Source: Bacteroidota bacterium (GTDB lineage: Bacteria > Bacteroidota > Bacteroidia > CAILMK01 > JACPUW01). Taken from it: DNA of 64,000 bases. Below are positions 32,930 to 41,525 of the stretch, one piece after another. The first letter of the stretch is position 1. Every line of letters starts with the position of its first letter. The stretch is from contig JACPUW010000024.1 in NCBI GenBank assembly GCA_016192035.1, forward strand, positions 1 to 64,000, read 5' to 3'. The notes under the pieces are model-generated. The model saw nothing but the letters and a program-made list of their open reading frames with translations. It was not told where the DNA came from and searched no databases. The position numbers were made by a program, and so were the translations under genes.

Positions 32930-33631
32930 ATGAAAACCATTGTAGTCACCGGGGCAACAAAGGGGATAGGTAGGGCCGTATGTGAACGCTTTGCCAAGGA
33001 GGGTTTCGCCCTGGCCATCTGTTCGCGGAGCAACAACGATTTGAAAGCCCTTGCCAAACGCCTAGAGGCTTTGGGCGCCGAAAAGGTGTACTATGAGCAA
33101 TGTGATATGGGTCAGCGTGATGACATACAAATGTTTAGCGGTCATATCATGGATTTTTTCGGCCAAATTGACATATTGGTAAACAACGCAGGTCTTTTTG
33201 TGCCGGGAAAAATTACCGAAGAAGCCGAAGGAAGCCTGGAACGCATGATGGAAGTCAACGTATTTAGCACCTACCACCTCACACGCGACCTTTTTCAGGT
33301 GATAAAGGCCAGTAAACGTCCGCATATTTTCAATATGTGCTCCACTGCCAGCATCACGGCGTACGAAAATGGTGGCTCATACTGCATTAGCAAATTTGCC
33401 CTACTGGGGCTTACCAAGGTGCTTAGGGCAGAACTGCGAAATAGCCATGTGAAGGTAACCGCCGTGCTTCCTGGCCCTACCTATACCCCTTCATGGCAGG
33501 GAAGCGGACTGCCCGAAGAGCGGTTTATCAGGGCTGCTGAAATAGCCGATCTAGTATATGCTACCTATTCCCTGCCAGGCAATGCCGTAGTGGAAGAATT
33601 GCTTGTAAGACCACAACTTGGCGATATTTAG
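32930..33631 (+). CDS. Short-chain dehydrogenase/reductase (SDR)
   Basis: The 233-residue NAD(P)-dependent oxidoreductase has the classical motifs: TGATKGIGRA (about residues 7-16), NNAG (about 85-88), the serine region MCSTAS and catalytic YCISK (about 149-153), then LPGPTYTPSW. The basic residues after the second strand (CSRSNNDLKAL) suggest NADPH preference. Substrate is unknown. It starts 17 bases from the divergent MlaE gene. Confidence 0.9.
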   Translation: MKTIVVTGATKGIGRAVCERFAKEGFALAICSRSNNDLKALAKRLEALGAEKVYYEQCDMGQRDDIQMFSGHIMDFFGQIDILVNNAGLFVPGKITEEAEGSLERMMEVNVFSTYHLTRDLFQVIKASKRPHIFNMCSTASITAYENGGSYCISKFALLGLTKVLRAELRNSHVKVTAVLPGPTYTPSWQGSGLPEERFIRAAEIADLVYATYSLPGNAVVEELLVRPQLGDI

Positions 33632-33753
33632 GCCCCACATCCATCCTTAACAATATTGAATTTATCCTTCATTGGGCCTTTTAGTGGCCTATGCCTGCGC
33701 GCTAAACAGTCAAAAAGTAATAACATTGCAGCATTCATAACATTACAAATACA

Positions 33754-35097
33754 ATGAGAAAAGTTTATACCCTTTTGATGGCGGTTTTGGGGGTTACCGC
33801 GGCCTTGGCACAAGCACCTAATTCCCTTCCTGAAAATGCGATTAGAAACATGGCGGAGGAGCTTGACTACCTGAATACCAAGGAGGTGAAGCCCATGCTA
33901 AGTAAAAAGATTGAGGTAGAAGTATATGACTGGTACCGGTTTGTGGATGATTGGAGGGCCTTGTCAGGTAGCTTTAGGGAACAAAATTCCTTCTTCTCCA
34001 TTTTCCCCGATACGTTTGTAAAGAACATTACCCTTGACGAGAATACCAATTTGGCTACCACTAGCTATCCTGGCTGGTGTGCGCTGGGCCAAATGCTCGA
34101 TGTGAATGACCCCAACTGGAGCGATCCAAATATTGCCGGAGTGGGTGGTTGGTACCCGTATTCCATAGATTCAGTGATATTTACTTATGGATATTTCAGG
34201 ACTTCGGGGCCTGATGTAGTGGATACGCTTATCGTTCAGTTCTATAATGAATCACAAATAACCGACGGTTCATTTACCAATACCGGTAGTGTTTTCGGCA
34301 TTGTAGGGTATGACCAAACCAAAGGCTTGGGAGCCAACTACACCGAAATAGTTAAGGTGCCGCTCACCGAAATGGACAGCGTAGCGCTCACGGATGATGG
34401 AACCTTTTTCGCCAAAAACCTGAAAGTGGGGCCAGAAAATATTTTGGAAGTGCCAAAAGACGGCGCTTGCGCGGTGACCGTAATCTTTAAACCGGGCACC
34501 AAATACGAAGCAGGCGATACCGCCTATTTTGACCCAGCCCTAACAGGTTTTGGAGTAACCCCTCCTGTAAAGAAATTCAATAGGTTCGGATTGTTGGCTG
34601 CTACCCAAACCCCTACCTTTACTCCCCTCCAGAGCCAGAACAACGGGCTTTTCATTGTGCGATGGAATCGATATGACGATGCGTTTAGCGGAGGATCGGC
34701 ATTTATGAACGACAAGTTTTACCCCAACCTATTTGGTAATGGCACAGAACAATTTGGATATTATCCTTATATAGGGTTTAAAATAAAGGCCAATTACGAC
34801 ACTGGGCTGGAAGAAGGCCAATTGGTGAATGGCAATGGTCTCGGTGAGGTATTCCCCAATCCAGCCAATACGGGCGATAGGGTTTCCCTAGGTTTCGCAC
34901 TGGGCCAGGCAGGTAAAGTAAATATATCTGTGTATGATATTACAGGTAAGAAGGTCATCACCCTGGCCAACGGCAACTATGCCGAAGGAAGCCATAGCCT
35001 TACTTTTCAAGCATCGGAACTAAACCCAGGCATGTATATATATACCATGACCACCAATGGGTTTACCAACTCAAAGAAATTCAATGTGGTAAAGTAG
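33754..35097 (+). CDS. Type IX secretion cargo protein with C-terminal sorting domain
   Basis: The 447-residue protein has an N-terminal signal (LLMAVLGVTAALAQ) and a C-terminal type A sorting domain of about 80 residues: EVFPNPANTGDRVSLGF, VNISVYDITGKKVITL, ELNPGMYIYTMTTNG and a final KKFNVVK. The domain sends the protein through the outer membrane by the type IX system and often attaches it to the cell surface. The central ~330 residues match no family I recognise. A terminator follows. This gene is a main pointer to Bacteroidota. Confidence 0.88.
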   Translation: MRKVYTLLMAVLGVTAALAQAPNSLPENAIRNMAEELDYLNTKEVKPMLSKKIEVEVYDWYRFVDDWRALSGSFREQNSFFSIFPDTFVKNITLDENTNLATTSYPGWCALGQMLDVNDPNWSDPNIAGVGGWYPYSIDSVIFTYGYFRTSGPDVVDTLIVQFYNESQITDGSFTNTGSVFGIVGYDQTKGLGANYTEIVKVPLTEMDSVALTDDGTFFAKNLKVGPENILEVPKDGACAVTVIFKPGTKYEAGDTAYFDPALTGFGVTPPVKKFNRFGLLAATQTPTFTPLQSQNNGLFIVRWNRYDDAFSGGSAFMNDKFYPNLFGNGTEQFGYYPYIGFKIKANYDTGLEEGQLVNGNGLGEVFPNPANTGDRVSLGFALGQAGKVNISVYDITGKKVITLANGNYAEGSHSLTFQASELNPGMYIYTMTTNGFTNSKKFNVVK

Positions 35098-35117
35098 CAT
35101 TCCGCAGATTAAAGGTT

Positions 35118-35154
35118 ACCGCCATTCCTTGGCTAAGGGGTGGCGGTTTTTTTT
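35118..35154 (+). terminator. Intrinsic terminator
   Basis: ACCGCCA (35118-35124) pairs with TGGCGGT (35141-35147), followed by eight T residues. It ends the T9SS cargo gene. Confidence 0.8.
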
Positions 35155-35177
35155 GCCTATTTAACCAGGGCCTAGCG

Positions 35178-35196
35178 GTTTAGAATGTTTCTAAAC
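35178..35196. promoter_or_regulatory. Operator-like inverted repeat upstream of the iron permease
   Basis: GTTTAGAA-TGT-TTCTAAAC is a perfect 8+8 inverted repeat with a three-base spacer. It ends four bases before a -7-like TAATTTCG (35201-35208), so a bound protein would block the promoter. Metal-dependent repression is plausible from the gene served, but the regulator is not identified. Confidence 0.5.
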
Positions 35197-35200
35197 AAGC

Positions 35201-35208
35201 TAATTTCG
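35201..35208 (+). promoter_or_regulatory. -7-like promoter element (TAATTTCG) of the cytochrome c-FTR1 gene
   Basis: TAATTTCG differs from TAnnTTTG at one base and lies 20 bases before the ATG. The same octamer occurs upstream of guaB (37238). Confidence 0.4.
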
Positions 35209-35227
35209 CGCCTTTACATCACCGCAT

Positions 35228-37150
35228 ATGCGCATTATTGCCATCTGTTCCCTTTTACTTACATCAGGACTTGTCCGGGTATTTGCCCAGGATTCTTTTG
35301 ATCCGCGCATGGCCGTACACCTGCTCGATTATATAGCAGCCGACTACTCTATGGCGGTGGAAAACGGTGTGGTAATCAACCAATATGAGTATGATGAAAT
35401 GCAGGAGTTTGCCGCTACTGTTGAAGGTATTTTGCATGAGATGGCCCATGAAAGGCCTTCAACAAAATTTGACTCCCTCCTGGTCCAGGCTGGGCTACTC
35501 ATACAGGGCATAGAAGCGCTGGAAAGCGTCGATAAAATACGGGACAGGGCCATTGGCATGAAAAACATGGTGATAGAGCTGGGAAAAATCCCCACCGGGC
35601 CTGCCAGGTGGCCAAGCCCTGAAAACGGAAAAGCCCTGTACGCAGCCCATTGTCAATCATGCCATGGGGCCAACGGCCATGCCGATGGTGCGGCCGCCCA
35701 GGGTTTAGACCCCAAACCCACTGCCTTTGCCAACCAATTGGTGATGGCCGATAAATCGCCCCTGCAATCCTACCACACCGTCAAATACGGAATTGACGGA
35801 ACATCCATGTCGGGGTATGCCCACCTCTCTGAAGACCAATTGTGGGACTTGGCTTTTTTCCTGCACAGCCTCCGGTTTTCCAGCCCAATGCTCGATACTT
35901 ACGACCCTGCCAAATATCCGGAAATTGCCCTGTCCGATCTTGCTTCCAAGAGTGATAAGGAATTGCTCAACACCGATCCAGGCCTTGACCAAAAAAGCTT
36001 GGCCTACTGGAGGGTTGGCCACAGTGTGGCGGGTCAAGGCCCAGGCCCGCTTGAAGTGGCGCTACGGCTCATGAAAGAATCCCTGACACATGCCCGGTCT
36101 GGCGAATATGAATTGGCAAAAAATAAGGCACTGTTGGCCTACCTAGATGGAATTGAGCCAATAGAAGTGATCCTTAAAGCGCAAGATCCCAATGCCGTAC
36201 AAGATTTGGAACTTGCCATGGGGGCTTACCGCAAAATGGTGGACCAGAAAAAAAGTGCATTGGAATTGGAAGGACAAGCGGAAAACATATACCACCTTAT
36301 TCAACAGGCGCAGGAGCTTATGGACAATAAAACGTCCTCCTTTTGGCTCACTTTCCTTATGGCGGGCTCCATTATCCTTCGCGAAGGGATAGAGGCTTTC
36401 CTTATCATTATCATCATGTTGTCTGTCCTAAAAAAAGCCAATGCCCTCCAAGTAGCCAAATATGTCCACGCGGGCTGGATACTGGCCCTGGCCCTGGGAT
36501 TTGTGGGCTGGTATTCTGCCGATAAACTTATGAAAATGAGCAGTATGGGCAGGGAAGTAATGGAAGGCGCCGCCGCGCTGGTGGCCGTGGTTGTATTGTT
36601 TTACCTGGGCATTTGGATGCATGGCCTTTCTGAAGCCAAACGGTGGAACCAGTTTGTGAAAGAGCGCATACACAAGCTGCTGGATGCCAAGAATGCACTG
36701 GGCATGGCAGCCTTTAGTTTCATGGTGGTGTTCAGGGAGGCATTTGAGTCCGTGTTGTTCCTGTCGGCCATAGGGCTTGATGCCCAAGAATATGACAACC
36801 ATGCCTTGGGGCTGGGGGTAATGGTGGCATTTGCACTCGTAGGCGGGCTAGCCTTAGTGGTCATGCGCTATAGTGCCAAACTTCCTGTTAATCAGTTGTT
36901 CAGATATTCTTCTTATGTTTTGGCCGTACTGGCCGTCATTTTGGCGGGCAAAGGAATCCACGCCCTGCAAGAAGCGGGATATGTGGGTATTTCAGCTTGG
37001 CCCATCAGCTGGCGTTCGGAGTGGCTGGGAGTGTATCCTACCGTAGAATCCATGATGGCCCAATTGGTCGTGGCCATTGCTTTGGTTGCCGCGAGGTGGG
37101 TACAGTCCAGGCGCAGTGAACCCAAGAATGGTGCCGTAACAGCCGCATAG
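35228..37150 (+). CDS. FTR1-family iron permease with N-terminal cytochrome c domain
   Basis: The 640-residue protein has a signal peptide, a helical region, and a c-type cytochrome domain with the haem motif CQSCHGANG (about residues 144-152) and a likely axial methionine in GTSMSGYAH. From about residue 375 it is a seven-helix permease with the two FTR1 motifs REGIEAFLIII (about 388) and REAFESVLFL (about 507), which coordinate iron. The fusion suggests that iron oxidation or redox coupling accompanies uptake across the inner membrane. Cytochrome-linked FTR1 proteins are known in Bacteroidota. An operator-like palindrome precedes it. Confidence 0.9.
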   Translation: MRIIAICSLLLTSGLVRVFAQDSFDPRMAVHLLDYIAADYSMAVENGVVINQYEYDEMQEFAATVEGILHEMAHERPSTKFDSLLVQAGLLIQGIEALESVDKIRDRAIGMKNMVIELGKIPTGPARWPSPENGKALYAAHCQSCHGANGHADGAAAQGLDPKPTAFANQLVMADKSPLQSYHTVKYGIDGTSMSGYAHLSEDQLWDLAFFLHSLRFSSPMLDTYDPAKYPEIALSDLASKSDKELLNTDPGLDQKSLAYWRVGHSVAGQGPGPLEVALRLMKESLTHARSGEYELAKNKALLAYLDGIEPIEVILKAQDPNAVQDLELAMGAYRKMVDQKKSALELEGQAENIYHLIQQAQELMDNKTSSFWLTFLMAGSIILREGIEAFLIIIIMLSVLKKANALQVAKYVHAGWILALALGFVGWYSADKLMKMSSMGREVMEGAAALVAVVVLFYLGIWMHGLSEAKRWNQFVKERIHKLLDAKNALGMAAFSFMVVFREAFESVLFLSAIGLDAQEYDNHALGLGVMVAFALVGGLALVVMRYSAKLPVNQLFRYSSYVLAVLAVILAGKGIHALQEAGYVGISAWPISWRSEWLGVYPTVESMMAQLVVAIALVAARWVQSRRSEPKNGAVTAA

Positions 37151-37237
37151 CCACCAACGCGGGCCTAGGGGTAAGCAGGCTATCCATATGGTTCCCACTA
37201 CTACTAGACTTTCTGCCCAATCCCATTGCCCTGTACC

Positions 37238-37245
37238 TAATTTCG
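37238..37245 (+). promoter_or_regulatory. -7-like promoter element (TAATTTCG) of guaB
   Basis: TAATTTCG, one base from TAnnTTTG, lies 27 bases before the guaB ATG at 37272. Confidence 0.35.
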
Positions 37246-37271
37246 CACCGCAAATAGCCCCCCTATTTGCC

Positions 37272-38744
37272 ATGAACCATTCCCATTCCAAAGTAGTAGC
37301 CGAAAGCCTTACCTACGACGACGTACTGGTGCTTCCCGACTACTCAGAGGTGCTCCCCCGCGAAGCCAGCCTTAAAACTAGGCTGACCAAAAACCTGCAA
37401 ATCAATGTGCCTATCGTATCTGCCGCCATGGATACGGTTACCGAAAGCGAATTGGCAATAGCCATGGCCAGGGAAGGAGGACTGGGCATCATACACAAGA
37501 ACATGAGCATAGAGCGCCAGGCCGATATGATACGAAAGGTGAAACGCTCCGAGAGCGGCATGATACAAGACCCCATAACCCTACGGGCTGGTGCCACCAT
37601 CAAAGAAGCCCTTGAAATCATGAAGGAACACCACATAGGGGGAATTCCCATAGTGGATGAAATAGGGATATTGGTGGGCATTCTTACCAACCGCGACCTA
37701 AGGTTTGAGCGCGACGTCAATAAAAAGGTCCAAGAGGTGATGACCTCTGATGGCTTGGTAACCGCCACTAAGGGCATAAGCCTTCATGATGCACAAGATA
37801 TACTGCAAGCCAATAAGATAGAGAAGCTCCCCGTGGTTGATGGGGGCAAACTGGTAGGCTTGATTACCTTTAGGGACATTAAAAAAGTGTCGGAACACCC
37901 CAATGCTTGCAAGGACAGCTACGGCAGGCTGCGGGTAGGGGCCGCACTGGGAATCACCGCCGACGTGCTTGACCGGGTGGAAGCCCTGGTAAAGGCGGGG
38001 GTGGACGTGGTAAGCCTGGACTCGGCCCACGGACATTCCAAAGGGGTTATCCAAACCTTGGCACTCATTAAAAAACACTATCCTGAGCTACAAGTCATAG
38101 GGGGCAATGTGGCAACCGCACAAGGTGCCTTGGCGCTGGCCCAGGCAGGTGCCGACGCCGTGAAGGTGGGCGTAGGGCCCGGGTCCATATGCACCACCCG
38201 CATCATAGCCGGTATTGGCGTGCCCCAGCTCAGCGCCATCATGGACGCGGTATCGGCCCTCCATGAGCTTGGCATTCCCGTAATTGCCGACGGCGGTATC
38301 CGCTACACCGGGGATATAGTAAAGGCACTGGTGGCGGGCGCCGACACCATTATGGCGGGCTCCCTATTTGCCGGGGTGGACGAAGCACCGGGCGAAACGG
38401 TAATATACGAGGGTCGTAAATTCAAGACTTACAGGGGTATGGGTTCTATTGAGGCCATGCAGATGGGCTCCACGGATAGGTATTTCCAAGACCCTGAAGA
38501 GGAAATCAAAAAACTGGTCCCCGAAGGTATCGTGGGCCGGGTGCCATACAAGGGTACCCTGGCCGAGGTAATGTACCAGTACGTGGGCGGACTCAAGGCG
38601 GGCATGGGCTATTGCGGCGCTGCCACCGTGCCAGAATTGCAAGCCAAGGGCAGGTTTGTGAAAATTACGTCTGCCGGCGCAAGGGAGAGCCACCCACATG
38701 ACATCATTATTACCAAAGAAGCCCCCAACTATAGCACGAGGTAG
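37272..38744 (+). CDS. guaB: Inosine-5'-monophosphate dehydrogenase
   Basis: This 490-residue enzyme oxidises IMP to XMP, the committed step to guanine nucleotides. [17 protein letters not shown] opens the barrel. Two CBS domains interrupt it (about residues 95-220; [20 protein letters not shown] and [19 protein letters not shown]). The catalytic loop is [11 protein letters not shown] (about 300-310) with the active-site cysteine, and the flap region GYCGAATV lies near the C-terminus. The ATG at 37272 gives the standard length; a start at 37188 would include the promoter. Confidence 0.96.
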   Translation: MNHSHSKVVAESLTYDDVLVLPDYSEVLPREASLKTRLTKNLQINVPIVSAAMDTVTESELAIAMAREGGLGIIHKNMSIERQADMIRKVKRSESGMIQDPITLRAGATIKEALEIMKEHHIGGIPIVDEIGILVGILTNRDLRFERDVNKKVQEVMTSDGLVTATKGISLHDAQDILQANKIEKLPVVDGGKLVGLITFRDIKKVSEHPNACKDSYGRLRVGAALGITADVLDRVEALVKAGVDVVSLDSAHGHSKGVIQTLALIKKHYPELQVIGGNVATAQGALALAQAGADAVKVGVGPGSICTTRIIAGIGVPQLSAIMDAVSALHELGIPVIADGGIRYTGDIVKALVAGADTIMAGSLFAGVDEAPGETVIYEGRKFKTYRGMGSIEAMQMGSTDRYFQDPEEEIKKLVPEGIVGRVPYKGTLAEVMYQYVGGLKAGMGYCGAATVPELQAKGRFVKITSAGARESHPHDIIITKEAPNYSTR

Positions 38745-38778
38745 GAGTGGGGCCATCAGCCAAAACACCGTTGGGATA

Positions 38779-39216
38779 GTGGAATTCGATATATATAGCG
38801 ATGCCCATTTTATGCGCAAGGCGTACAGCCTGGCCTTACAGGCATACCATGAAGGAGAAGTGCCGGTGGGCGCCGTAGTGGTGGGCCACAACCGCATCAT
38901 AGGGTCAGGCTACAACCAGGTGGAGCGCCTGGCCGACATAACCGCCCATGCCGAAATCATGGCCATAACCGCTGCCACCCAATTCCTGGGTGCCAAGTAT
39001 TTGGTGGACTGTACCCTGTACGTCACGCTCGAACCCTGCGCCATGTGTGCGGGAGCCCTGCATTGGGCGCAGTTGGGCAGGGTGGTATTTGGTGCACGCG
39101 ACCCCAAAAAAGGATTTTTGCGCTACCAACCCCCCGTGTTGCTCAGCAAGGTAGAAATAGTGCCAGGGATTATGGAAACGGAATGCGCCACCCTGCTAAG
39201 GGAGTTTTTTTTGTAA
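38779..39216 (+). CDS. tadA: tRNA-specific adenosine deaminase-like nucleoside deaminase
   Basis: The 145-residue zinc-dependent deaminase converts the wobble adenosine 34 of tRNA to inosine. Zinc ligands are in ITAHAEIMAI (HAE, about residues 55-57) and LEPCAMCAGAL (about 85-95); GEVPVGAVVV is the family opening. The GTG at 38779 (VEFDIYSDAHFM..) gives the N-terminus usual in Bacteroidota homologues; an in-frame ATG at 38698 inside guaB and an ATG at 38812 are alternatives. A related guanine or cytosine deaminase is possible but less likely. Convergent with rnr. Confidence 0.87.
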   Translation: MEFDIYSDAHFMRKAYSLALQAYHEGEVPVGAVVVGHNRIIGSGYNQVERLADITAHAEIMAITAATQFLGAKYLVDCTLYVTLEPCAMCAGALHWAQLGRVVFGARDPKKGFLRYQPPVLLSKVEIVPGIMETECATLLREFFL

Positions 39217-39241
39217 AAAAGAAATGGAGGGCACGCTCCAC
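39210..39241 (-). terminator. Intrinsic terminator of rnr
   Basis: Read on the minus strand, TGGAG...CTCCA (39225-39240) forms a short hairpin followed by TTTCTTTTTT. It overlaps the end of tadA, leaving 32 bases between the two stop codons. Confidence 0.5.
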
Positions 39242-39248
39242 AATAGGC

Positions 39249-41474
39249 TTAGCGTCTCTTGCCAAATTTCTTTGGCGCCGCCTTCTTAGCGGCCTTGGCC
39301 GGGGCCTCACCCTTCGCGTTCAGCAAATCAAGCTCTATCACCCGGCGATCCATGTCGCAGCGCAAAACCCTCACCATCACCGGCTGCCCCAGGCTGTATG
39401 ACTTTTGGGTGCCGCGCCCTATTATTCGGTAGTTTTCTTCATCAAACTGGTAGTGGTCATCCAGCAAGCTGCCCAGGCGCACCCCGCCCTCGCATTTGTT
39501 GCTTAACTCTACAAACAGCGTGTGGTCGGTCACCCCACTCACTATTCCTTCAAATTCATCGCCTACAAACTGTTGCATGTATTCCACCATTTTGTAGCGG
39601 GTAGAGTCGCGCTCGGCCTCCTCGGCCTCCACTTCCATGGCGCTAGAGTGGGCGCATTGTTCCTCCAGCCATTGGGCACTGTCGCCTGGCTTTCCTGCCA
39701 GGTAGTCAGCCAGTAAGCGGTGTACCATCACATCGGGGTATCGGCGTATGGGAGAGGTGAAATGGGTGTAGTATTCAAACGCCAATCCGTAGTGCCCCTT
39801 GTTTTTGGTGGTGTACTTGGCCTTGGCCATGCTCCTTATGGCCAGGGTTGAGAGCATGTGGTGTTCGGGCTTGTCCTTGCTCTCCCGCAGCATACGGTTC
39901 ACTTCTTTTGACGCTTGTTTGTTTTTTACCAACCGCAGGTCATAGCCAAACCGCTTGGCCATTTTTTCAAGCCCATCCAGTTTTTTCTCGTCGGGCTCAT
40001 CGTGCACCCTATATACAAAAGGCCAGTCGGCTTTTACCATCCGCACGTGTTGCGTAGCTACCTCGCGGTTGGCCAGCAGCATAAACTCTTCTATAAGTTT
40101 ATGGGCATCTAGGCTTTCCTTGATCACTATTTCTACGGGGTGCCCATTTTCATCAAGCTTAAACCGCATTTCCTCCCGATCAAAAGCTATGGCCCCCTCC
40201 CTAAACCGGGCCGCCCGCAGTTTTTTGGCCAGGGTGTCAAGCGACCGTATTTCTGTAGATAGGTCTCCCTGGCCGCTTACTATGCGCTCCTGCGCTTCCT
40301 CATAGGTAAACCGGCGCTGTGAGTGAATAAGGGTGCGGCCAAACCATCGTTCCAGCACTGTGGCCTCTGCATCCATCACAAATACCGCAGAGAAGCAACA
40401 TTTGTCCTCGTTGGGCCTAAGGGAGCACAGTTCATTTGACAGCCGCTCCGGAAGCATGGGTATAACCCTATCTACCAAATAGACCGAAGTAGCCCTTTTC
40501 TGGGCTTCCTTGTCTATGGTGCTATTGGGTTTTACATAGTGGCCCACATCGGCTATATGCACGCCTATTTCATATCGGCCATCGCCCAATTCATTATATG
40601 ACAGGGCGTCGTCAAAATCCTTGGCATCCCATGGGTCAATGGTTATGGTAAGTACCTGCCTAAAATCGCGGCGACGGGCTATCTCGCCCTCATCTATGGT
40701 ATCGGGTATTTTGGCAGCCTCGGCTTCTACCTCTGCATCAAACCGAGGTGGCAGGTTGTGCTCCAGCATGATGGCGTTCATTTCACTCTGGTGGTCGCCA
40801 GGCCTGCCCAGCACGGCCCGTACCTCACCCACGGGGTTGGTGCGGCCGGCATCATACCCCATCAGGCGTACGGCCACCAGGTCGCCGTCCTTGGCCCCGC
40901 CCAGTTTGCCCAGGGGCACAAAGAAGTCAACCACCATTTTTTTATTTACCGGCAGGGCAAAAGCAAACTTATCATGTATCTGCAACACACATACCCACAT
41001 GTCGCGGCCCCGCTTTACCACTTCCAGTACCTTTCCCTCAGGTCGCCGGTCGCCGCCTTTGCTGGTCAGTTTCACTACTACCGTATCACCTGGCAGGGCG
41101 TTGTTCACGTCTTTGGCGGGTATGAAAATGTCTTTGTCAAAATCGGGGCTCTTGACAAACCCCACACCGGTACGCGCCAAATCGAGCACACCGGTTATGC
41201 CTACAGGTTTTTTAGCCTCTACCGGTTTGGTTTCGGCTGGGGGGCCTATGTAGCGCACCTTGCCGGCGCCTTCTATTTCAACTAATTGACTGGCTGCCAA
41301 CTGGCCTAAGGTGTTTTCCAAGTGCAGGGAGTCGTTGGAGGAGGTAATGTCCAACTCAGTGCGCAGTTGCTTGAGGTTAAAGGGTTTGTTTGGGTGCTGG
41401 CTTAGGTACTTGAGCAGTTCCTTTCGAATCCTATTCTTCGCCTTTTTTGGGCCTTTGCTTCTTTTTTTGTTCAA
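39249..41474 (-). CDS. rnr: Ribonuclease R
   Basis: This 741-residue 3'-to-5' exoribonuclease degrades structured RNA. It has an N-terminal helix-turn-helix region, cold-shock domains with GVLDLARTGVGFVKSP, the RNB catalytic domain (DPWDAKDFDDALSY, magnesium-binding aspartates, about residues 277-290; HYGLAFEYYTHFTSPIRRYP) and a C-terminal S1 domain (FEGIVSGVTDHTLFVEL). The tail is Lys/Ala-rich. The start is TTG at 41474, before a very basic N-terminus (NKKRSKGPKKAKNR). No ATG lies nearby. Confidence 0.95.
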   Translation of the reverse strand: MNKKRSKGPKKAKNRIRKELLKYLSQHPNKPFNLKQLRTELDITSSNDSLHLENTLGQLAASQLVEIEGAGKVRYIGPPAETKPVEAKKPVGITGVLDLARTGVGFVKSPDFDKDIFIPAKDVNNALPGDTVVVKLTSKGGDRRPEGKVLEVVKRGRDMWVCVLQIHDKFAFALPVNKKMVVDFFVPLGKLGGAKDGDLVAVRLMGYDAGRTNPVGEVRAVLGRPGDHQSEMNAIMLEHNLPPRFDAEVEAEAAKIPDTIDEGEIARRRDFRQVLTITIDPWDAKDFDDALSYNELGDGRYEIGVHIADVGHYVKPNSTIDKEAQKRATSVYLVDRVIPMLPERLSNELCSLRPNEDKCCFSAVFVMDAEATVLERWFGRTLIHSQRRFTYEEAQERIVSGQGDLSTEIRSLDTLAKKLRAARFREGAIAFDREEMRFKLDENGHPVEIVIKESLDAHKLIEEFMLLANREVATQHVRMVKADWPFVYRVHDEPDEKKLDGLEKMAKRFGYDLRLVKNKQASKEVNRMLRESKDKPEHHMLSTLAIRSMAKAKYTTKNKGHYGLAFEYYTHFTSPIRRYPDVMVHRLLADYLAGKPGDSAQWLEEQCAHSSAMEVEAEEAERDSTRYKMVEYMQQFVGDEFEGIVSGVTDHTLFVELSNKCEGGVRLGSLLDDHYQFDEENYRIIGRGTQKSYSLGQPVMVRVLRCDMDRRVIELDLLNAKGEAPAKAAKKAAPKKFGKRR

Positions 41475-41525
41475 TGTGGTGGTTTGTCTGAAGGATGAAA
41501 GTGGGTGTATCCACGTATGCCTGGC

